From positions 1-64,000 of the forward strand of contig NZ_LZHW01000087.1 of NCBI RefSeq assembly GCF_001667265.1: 64,000 nucleotides of DNA, written 5' to 3'. The first letter of the stretch is position 1; each line of letters begins with the position of its first letter. The notes beneath the pieces were generated by a model. That model ran no database searches and had not been told where the DNA came from. It saw only the letters and a program-made list of their open reading frames with translations. The translations under genes were made by a program, and so were the position numbers. Origin of the DNA: Mycobacterium sp. ACS4331 (GTDB taxonomy: Bacteria > Actinomycetota > Actinomycetes > Mycobacteriales > Mycobacteriaceae). Shown one piece after another: positions 40,701 through 49,700 of this stretch.

Positions 40701-43700
40701 ATGTTGTAGACCGGCGACGGTCCCTGCAGTTCGTGGATGAACCACAGTCGGTTCTGCGCGAACGACAACGGCACCACCGGTGGGCGTTCCATCACGACCA
40801 GCGGCTCGAGGCGGTCCCCCTCGTCGTCGAGACGGGCCGCCAGCTGTGCGACCGATGGTGCCTCGAACACGGTGCGAACCGAGACATCCGAATCGAAGGC
40901 ACGGTTGATCGCGACGATCAGACGCATCGCCGAGATGCTGTCGCCGCCGAGCTCGAAGAAGGAATCGTCGGCACCGACCCGCTCCAGCCCCAGCACCTGT
41001 GCATAGATGCCGGCCAGCATCTCCTCCGCCGGGGTGGCGGGTGCGCGGTAGCCGTCCCCGCGCTGGTAATCCGGTGCGGGCAGGGCGCGCCTGTCGAGCT
41101 TGCCATTTCCCGTGAGCGGCAGCGCGTCCAGTACGACGACCGCCGAGGGCACCATATAGGCCGGCAGGCGCTCGGCGAGCTCGGGTCGGACTGCCGCGAG
41201 GTCCACCGCCCCTGGCATCGACTCGGTGATGTATCCGACGAGGCGCTTGTCGTCGGGCCGGTCCTCTCGCACCACGACGGCCGCCTGCTTCACACCGCGG
41301 ACTGCGGAGAGCGCGGACTCGATGTCACCGAGTTCGATGCGGTACCCGCGGATCTTGACCTGTTCGTCAGCGCGACCCAGATACTGAAGCTGCCCGTCGG
41401 CACCCCAACGCACCAGGTCGCCCGTGCGGTACATCCGCTGCCCCGGTGCCCCGAACGGACATGCCACGAAGCGTGATGCGGTCAGCCCTGCGCGGCGCAG
41501 GTAACCGCTCGTCACTCCTCGGCCGGCCGCATACAGCTCGCCGACGACCCCGGGAGGCACCGGTTGCAGCCACTCGTCGAGCACGAAGAGCGCAGCACCG
41601 GTCACGGGGAAGCCGATCGGCACAGTCGTCCCAGATGTCATGGGCGCGCTGATCGCGATGCATACGGTGGTCTCGGTCGGGCCGTAGCCGTTGATCATCA
41701 CCCGGCCGGGAGCCCACCGGTCCACGACTTCGGGGCGGCAGGCCTCACCGGCCACCACGAGTGCCACGTGGTCCAGTCCCTCGGGGGACAACGCACCCAC
41801 TGCGGACGGGGTCTGCGTCAACACGCTGACGTGCTCGTCGACCAGCAGTTGGCGAAACGCCTCCGGGGACCGGGCAATGGTGTCGGGCACGACCACAAGC
41901 CGTCCACCGCCGAGCAGCGCGCCCCAGATCTCCCACACGGAGAAGTCGAAGGCCAGCGAGTGATATTGAGTCCAGACCTGACCCTTTGGCAGACCCATGT
42001 CGACGTGGAGCGTCTTGAAGAGTTCGGTGGCGTTACGATGCGTGACGGCAACACCTTTGGGCACACCCGTGGTCCCAGAGGTGTAGATCAGGTAGGCCAG
42101 GTCATCGGGGTCCGGCTCCGGAATTGCACTGGTGGGCTGGGAATCCAGTCGCGGGTCGTCGACGGTGATGACCGCCAGACCCGAACCCGCTACGCGCTCG
42201 ACGAGGTCCGCGGTCACGACGGCGACGACCGGCGCGGCATCGGAGAGGACGAAGTCCGTCCGGGCGGACGGCAGTGACGGGTCGATGGGCAGATACGCCG
42301 CCCCGGACTTGAGCACCGCCAGGATGGCCACAACGGCCTCAAGTGAGCGGGGAAGCAGAATCGCCACACAGTCCCCGGCCCCGACGCCCTGCCCGACAAG
42401 AAGGTGCGCCAAGCGGTTCGCGGAATCATCGAGTTCGCGATAGGTGAGTGAACGGCCCTGGCAGGTCACCGCTTCCGCCTCGGGGGCCAGCGCGACGTGC
42501 TCGGCGAACAGCGCGGGGATGGACACCGGCGTGACGGTCTCCGCCAACACGGTCCGCTGGCCCATCACGTCCAGCCCGGCGCGCTCCGAGGGATCGAGGA
42601 GGTCGATCGAGAAGACCCGCTGCGAGGAGTCGGTGGTCATCGCGTCCAGCACGCGTCGCACCCGTTCCATGAGGGTGTCGATGCTCGCCGCGTCGAAAAC
42701 GTCCGTGCGGAACTCCACGCTGCCGCCGATTCCGGCGAGGTCGCCGGTGTCAGTCCACCGCTCCCCGAGTGACAGCGCGAGGTCCATACGCGCGGTGCGG
42801 GTGTCGATTGGCACTTCCGCCACGTCCACGTCGCCCAGAGACAGTCCCGCGCTGGGCTCGCCACCCTGCCCCGCGAAGTTCTGCCAGGCCAACATCACCT
42901 GGACCAGCGGGTGGTGGGTGCGCGAGCGGGCGGGGTTGAGACGTTCGACGAGGATCTCGAACGGCACGTCCTGGTGCTCGAATGCGGAGAGACTGCGCTG
43001 GCGCACCTGACCCAACAACTCGCCAACCGTGGGGTCACCGGACAGGTCGGTCCGAAGGACCACGGTGTTGACGAAGAACCCGATCAGGTCATCGAGCGCG
43101 GCGTCGCGCCGCCCGGCAATCGGGAATCCCACGGCGACATCGGAACTCGCGCTGATCCTGCCCAGGACCACGGCCAGTGCGGCTTGGACCACCATGAATG
43201 TGGTCGCGTTGTGCTCGCGGGCCGTCCTGCGGATCTGTTGCTGCAACTCGGCCGGCCAGTTGACGGTGACTGCGGATCCACGGAAGTCGGCCTCGGCCGG
43301 GTAGGGGCGATCGGTGGGCAGTTCCAGCCATTCGGGCAGGCCGGCGAGCGCTTCCCGCCAGTACGACACCTGCGTCGCGATGCGGCTCCCACCGTCGTCG
43401 ACATCGCCGAGTTCGGCGCGTTGCCACAGCGTGTAGTCGACATACTGCACGGGCAGCGCGGCCCAGGAGGGCGCGTGGCCGTGCCTGCGCGCCTCGTAAG
43501 CCCGCGCCAGATCCTTCACCAGCGGGGTGATCGACCAGCCGTCCGCGGCGATGTGGTGCACCACGCCGACCAAGAGGTGCTCACTGTCCGAGAGTCGCAG
43601 AAGCTCTGCCCGCAAAGGGATCTCGGTCTGCAGATCGAATGTGTGGCCGACGACATCGGCGATCGCCGCGGAGACCTGCGCGGGCGACCAACCAGATGCG

Positions 43701-46700
43701 TCGAGGATCCGCCAACCGAAGCCGGCCTCCGTGCCGGGCAGCACAACCTGTTGCGGGACACCGTCATCCGAAGCCGCGAAGACCGTCCGCAGGCTCTCGT
43801 GGCGCCCCACCACGTCCGCCAATGCGGTCCTCAGAGCCTCGACGTCGAGGACGCCGCGCAGTTTCAGCGCGACCGCGATGTTGTAGATCGGCGACGGACC
43901 GTGCAGTTGGTCCAGGAACCACAACCTGTTCTGCGCGAACGACAACGGCACCGTGGCCGGCCGATCGGCGGGCACCAACGGCGCCGGGAAGTCCACCTCG
44001 TCACCGGTCCGGCGCGCAAGCTGCGCCACCGTCGGCGCCTCGAACAGCGCCCGCACCGAGAGCCCGGCATCGAGTGACCTGTTGACCGCCGTGATCAACC
44101 GCATCGCCGACAGTGAATCCCCGCCGAGATCGAAGAACGAGTCATCGACCCCAACCCGCTCAAGCCCGAGCACCTCGGCGAAGACGCCGGCCAGGATCTC
44201 CTCAGTGGGGTCGGTGGGGGCGCGGTACACCCCGCCCCGCTCGGCGTACCGGGGTTCGGGCAGGGCGCGAGTGTCCAACTTGCCGTTCACGGTCAACGGC
44301 AGACTCTCGAGCACCACCACCGCTGTCGGCACCATGTAGGACGGCAGGCGCTCCGCAAGCTGGCTGCGGAGCCTCACCGGATCGACGGAACCGGTGACAT
44401 AACCGACGAGACGCTTCTCCCCCGGCAGATCCTCACGGGCTGTGACCGCGGCCTGCTCGACTCCGTCGAGGCCGGCCAGCACCGCCTGGATCTCCCCCAG
44501 TTCGATGCGATGCCCACGGATCTTGACCTGTTCGTCAGCCCGACCGAGGTACTCCAACTGACCGTCCGGACCCCACCGCACCAGGTCGCCCGTGCGGTAC
44601 ATCCGCATCCCGGCCGTACCGAACGGACACGCCACGAACCTCGACGCGGACAGCCCCGGCCGACCGAGATACCCGACTGCGAGGCCGCCGCCGGCAACGT
44701 ACAGTTCGCCGACCACCCCGACCGGGACCGGCTTGAGATAACGTCCGAGCACGAAGAATCCGAGGTGCGACAGCGGCACGCCGATCGGGCTGCCACTGCG
44801 TGCCGCGTCGGCAGCGACGATCTCGCGAATCGATGCGTGCACAGTCGTCTCGGTGATGCCGTACATGTTGATCATGCGCGGCAACCCGGCGTGCTGGTCA
44901 AGCCATGAGCCGAGCCGCTGCGGGTCGAGCGCCTCCCCGCCGAACACCACCGTCTGCAGCTTCAGCTGCTGCCCCAGCTCGGGTGCCGACGCCTCGACGG
45001 CCTGCAGACCGTAGAACGCTGACGGGGTCTGGCTCAGAATGTTGACCTGTTCGGTCACCAACAGGGTCAGAAGATCCTGCGGTGAGCGGGACACGGCCTC
45101 GGGCACGATCACCAGGCGTCCGCCACCGAGCAGCGCACCCCAGATCTCCCACACCGAATAGTCGAAGGCCAACGAGTGCGCGAGCGTCCACACCTGCCCG
45201 GCCAGTTCGAGGTCCGAGCCCAGTGACTCCAGCAGTTCGATCACGTTGCGATGCTGTACCGCAACGCCTTTGGGCACACCCGTGGTGCCCGAGGTGTAGA
45301 TGAGGTAAGCGATGTCGTCGGCTGCCGGCACCGGCAGTGCTGCATTCGGAGCAGTGGCCAGGCGCTCGTCGTCGATGTCGACGATCGGAACGCCGTGGCC
45401 GTCCACATGCGGGCGCAGCGTCGTCGTGGTCACCACAGCCACCGGGTCGGCGTCGGCGAGGACGAAGGCTGTCCGAGCGTCGGGGTGCGCGGGATCCATC
45501 GGCACGTAGGCCGCACCGGTCTTGAGCACGCCCAGGATGGCCACGATCGCCTCGATGGACCGGCTGAACAGCAGGGTCACGCGCTGGCCCGGCGCGGCGC
45601 CGTGCTCGGCCAACCGATGGGCCACGCGGTTGGACGCCTCATCCAACTCGCGGTAGGTCAGCGAACGCTCACCGAAGGTCAACGCCACCGCGTTCCGGCG
45701 ATTCGCCACCTGTCCGGCGAAGGCCGCGGGGATGGACGCCACCGCGCGTTCCACCAACGCCGTCCGGTTCTCCCACTCGGCCAGCTGCCGGTCGTCGTCC
45801 TCGGTGAGCAGATTCAGGAAGGAGAGGCGCTGCGACGAGTCGGCGGTGATCGCCAGGAGGATCCGATGCAGGTATGCAAGCAGCCGCTCGACACTGGCCG
45901 CGTCGAACACGTCGGTGCGATACTCGACCGTTCCACCGATCCCCCGTGGTTCACCACGCTCATTCCAGCGCTCACCCAGGGCGAACGCCAGGTCCATCCG
46001 AGCGGTCCGGGTCTGCACCGGTATCTGGCGAACCGCCACGTCACCGAGCACCAATCCGTCCGTGGGGTCAGTGCCCTGCTGCCCGGCGAAGTTCTGCCAG
46101 GCCAACATCACCTGGACAAGGGGGTGGTGTGTCATGGACCGGGTCGGGTTCATCTGGTCCACGAGCACCTCGAACGGCACGTCCTGGTGTTCGAGGGCCG
46201 ACAGACTGCGCTGGCGCACCTGGTCGAGAAGCTCGGCCACCGTCGGGTCCCCGCCGGTGTCCACCCGGAGGACGAGGGTGTTGACGAAGAAGCCGATCAG
46301 CTGCTCGAGGGCAGGATCGGGCCGGCCCGCCACAGAGACGCCGACAGCGAAATCGGAGCTGCCGCTGACGTTCGTGAGCAGTACCGCGAGCGCCGCTTCG
46401 ACGACCATGAAGGTGGTGACTCCGTGGTCCCGCGCCGTGGCGCGCACACGACGCTGCAACTCCGCTGACCACTCCACGGCGATGGTGGCCCCGCGGTGGT
46501 CGGCGACGGCCGGATACGGCCGGACGGTCGGCAACTCCAGCATCTCCGGCAGACCTGCAAGCGTGTCTCGCCAGTAGGCCACCTGCTGGCCCAGCCGGCT
46601 GCCGCCGTCCTCGACATCGCCGAGCTGTTTGCGTTGCCACAGCGTGTAATCCACGTATTGAACCGGCAGCGGGGCCCAATCAGGGGTCTGACCACCACAG

Positions 46701-49700
46701 CGGGCCCGGTAGGCGGTGGCGAGGTCCGCGATCAGCGGCGCGATCGACCAGCCGTCGGCGGCGATGTGGTGCACCACGCCGACAAGGACGTGGTCATTGT
46801 CATTGCGGCGCAGCAGCGTGACTCTCAGCGGGGTCTCTGCGCTCAGATCGAAGCGGTGGCCGGCTGCCTCGTTGACGGAGCGTTCGAACGCCGCCGACGT
46901 CCAACCCGATGCGTCGATGACTCGCCATCCCGCCTCGGCCTCGTCAGGCGGGAGGATCACCTGGTGCGGAACCCCGTCCGCGGCCACGAACAACGTGCGA
47001 AGGGTCTCATGTCGTGATACGACATCGGCCAGCGCAGCCTTCAGCGCGCCGTGATCCAGCGGTCCGCGCAGTTCGAGCGCGATGGCCATGTTGTAGACCG
47101 ATGAGGGACCTTGGAGCTGATCCAGAAACCACAGCCGGTTCTGCGCGAACGACAACGGGACCGGCGTGGGTCGTTCGACGGGCCGCAGTGGATCCATGAT
47201 GTCGGCAACGTCGCCGACCCGGGTGGCCAGTGCACCCACGGTCGGATTCTCGAACAGCACTCGCACCGAGATCTTCGCGTCCAGCGCGGCGTTGACGACT
47301 GCGACCAGTTTCATCGCTGACAGCGAGTCGCCCCCGAGGTCGAAAAACGAATCACCGACGCCGACCCGGTCCGTGCCGAGCACCTCCGCGAAGGCACCGG
47401 CGAGGATCTCCTCCACTGCGTCGCGCGGAGCCTGATAGGCCGCGGCGTCCTGGTAGTCCGGGGCCGGCAGGGCACGCCTGTCGAGCTTGCCGTTCACCGT
47501 CACCGGCAACGATTCGAGCACCACGATGGCCGACGGCACCATGTAGGCGGGCAGTGTCTCGGCCACTTCCGCCCGAAGCTCGGCGGGGTCAACCGCTCCG
47601 GTGACGTACCCGACGAGACGCTTGTCTCCGGGCCGGTCCTCACGGCTGATCACGGCGGCCTGGTTGACAGCGTCCGAAGCCGCCAGAGCAGCCTGGATCT
47701 CACCCAACTCGATCCGATGCCCACGGATCTTGACCTGCTCATCAGCACGACCCAGATACCGCAACTGCCCGTCGGAACCCCAGCGCACGAGATCGCCGGT
47801 GCGATACATTCGCTGCCCCGGCGACCCGAACGGACACGGCACAAATCGGGATCCGCTCAACGCCGAGCGCCCCAGATACCCCACACCAACGTTGTGCCCG
47901 GCGACGTACAACTCACCGACCACGCCCACGGGTACCGGGCGCAGCCATCCGTCCAGCACGAACAGCGCGGTCCCCGGCAGTGGCCGCCCGATTGGGACCG
48001 TCTCGACCTCGGCGGTGAGCGGCGTGGTCGTGGTGACCCACATGGTCGCCTCGGTCGGACCGTACTCGTTGAGCATCAGCCGTCCCGGTGCCCACCGCCG
48101 CACCAGGTCCGGTGGACACGCCTCGCCCCCGACCAGCAACGCGACCGAGTCGAGTCCGTCTGGCGACAACATCCCTGCGGCCGAGGGCGTCTGGCTGAGC
48201 ACCGTGACCTTCTCCGCCACCAGCAGCGCCCGCAGATCCTCTGGGGAACGTCCCGTCTCCTCGCTCACGACCACCAGCGACGCACCGGTCAACAGTGCCG
48301 CGTAGATCTCCCAGCCCGAAATGTCGAAACTGTAGGAATGCCACTGTGACCACACCTGGCCCGGGCCCACCGGCACATCTGTGGCAGCCAGCGCCCCCAT
48401 CATCTGCGTGATGTTGTGATGCGTGATCGCCACGCCCTTGGGCACACCGGTGGTGCCCGAGGTGTAGATGACGTAAGCCACATCGTCTGCCGCCGGCGCC
48501 GGCAGGTTCACCCCGTGTTCGTCGCCGACCTGCGGTTCGTCGATGACGATGACCCGAATAGCGTGTGCCGCCATCTGATCTGCCAGGGCACCGGTGGTGA
48601 CCAACGCCACCGGGGTGGCGTCCCCGAGCATGAAATCGATCCGGCTGTCCGGATGTGCCGGGTCGATCGGCACATACGCCGCACCCGTCTTGAGCACTGC
48701 CAACATCGCAGTGATCGCTTCCGGGCTTCGGTGGAACAGCAGTGCGACCCGCTCACCAGGGGCCGCTCCAGCGCGGGAGAGCTGATACGCGAGCCGAGTC
48801 GAAGCATCGTCGAGTTCTCGGTACGTCAGACTACGATCCTGGAAACGAACGGCCACCGCCGCCGGATCGCTCCGGACCCGCTCGGCGAACATCTCCGGCA
48901 CCGAGACCCTGGTCAGGCACGGTTGGGCCAACGCATCCCGGTGACCGAACGCGTACACGTCGGCAAGCTCTTCGTCAGCCGACACATCGACCGTCGACAC
49001 CCGCCGGGTGGGATCGCTGAGCATTGCCTTCAACACTCGGACGAGTTGATTCGCCAGGTCAGGACCGTTCCAGGCCGACGACGGCTGTTCGGCGCCAGCG
49101 GTGCTCAGGAGAAGGTCACCGTCAGCGCTCGAGAAGATCAGCCCGAAACTGCCGACCGGACCGGTGTTGGTGTACGACGCTGTGGCCGGGACACCACCGA
49201 AGGAGAGAGCAGTGGTGGTGGGCAGGAAGTTGACGCCGACGCGCGGCGTGGAATGCCCGAGGGGGTGGGTGCGTTCCCTCCGTTCGAGCGCGTGCACCGG
49301 AAAGCGCTGGTGCTCAAGCGCTTCACGGATCCTGGAATCGACATGCAGGCAGAAGTCCGCGACGGAGGTCTCGGGGGAGACCGTCAATGTCAGCGGGATG
49401 ATCCCGGCGAACATGCCTGGGAGGGTCTTGGCCTCTGGCTCGACTCGCCGGCTGACGGGGAAGTCCAGCACCACCTCAGGGCCTTCGGAGAACCTGCCAC
49501 GCACCAACAGGCCGCATGCGGCGGTCAGCACCGAGGAACGCGGAACGCCGAGGGTGTTGGCGAACTCCTCCGCCGCACCGATGACGCTGGCGTCCAACGG
49601 GAATGGGTCCGTGGGACGCGACGGGATCGGACCTGCGCCGTACGCGGCGTCCTGCAGGCCCTCATCCGTGTCGACCTCGGGCGGCAGGTTTCTGGTCCAG

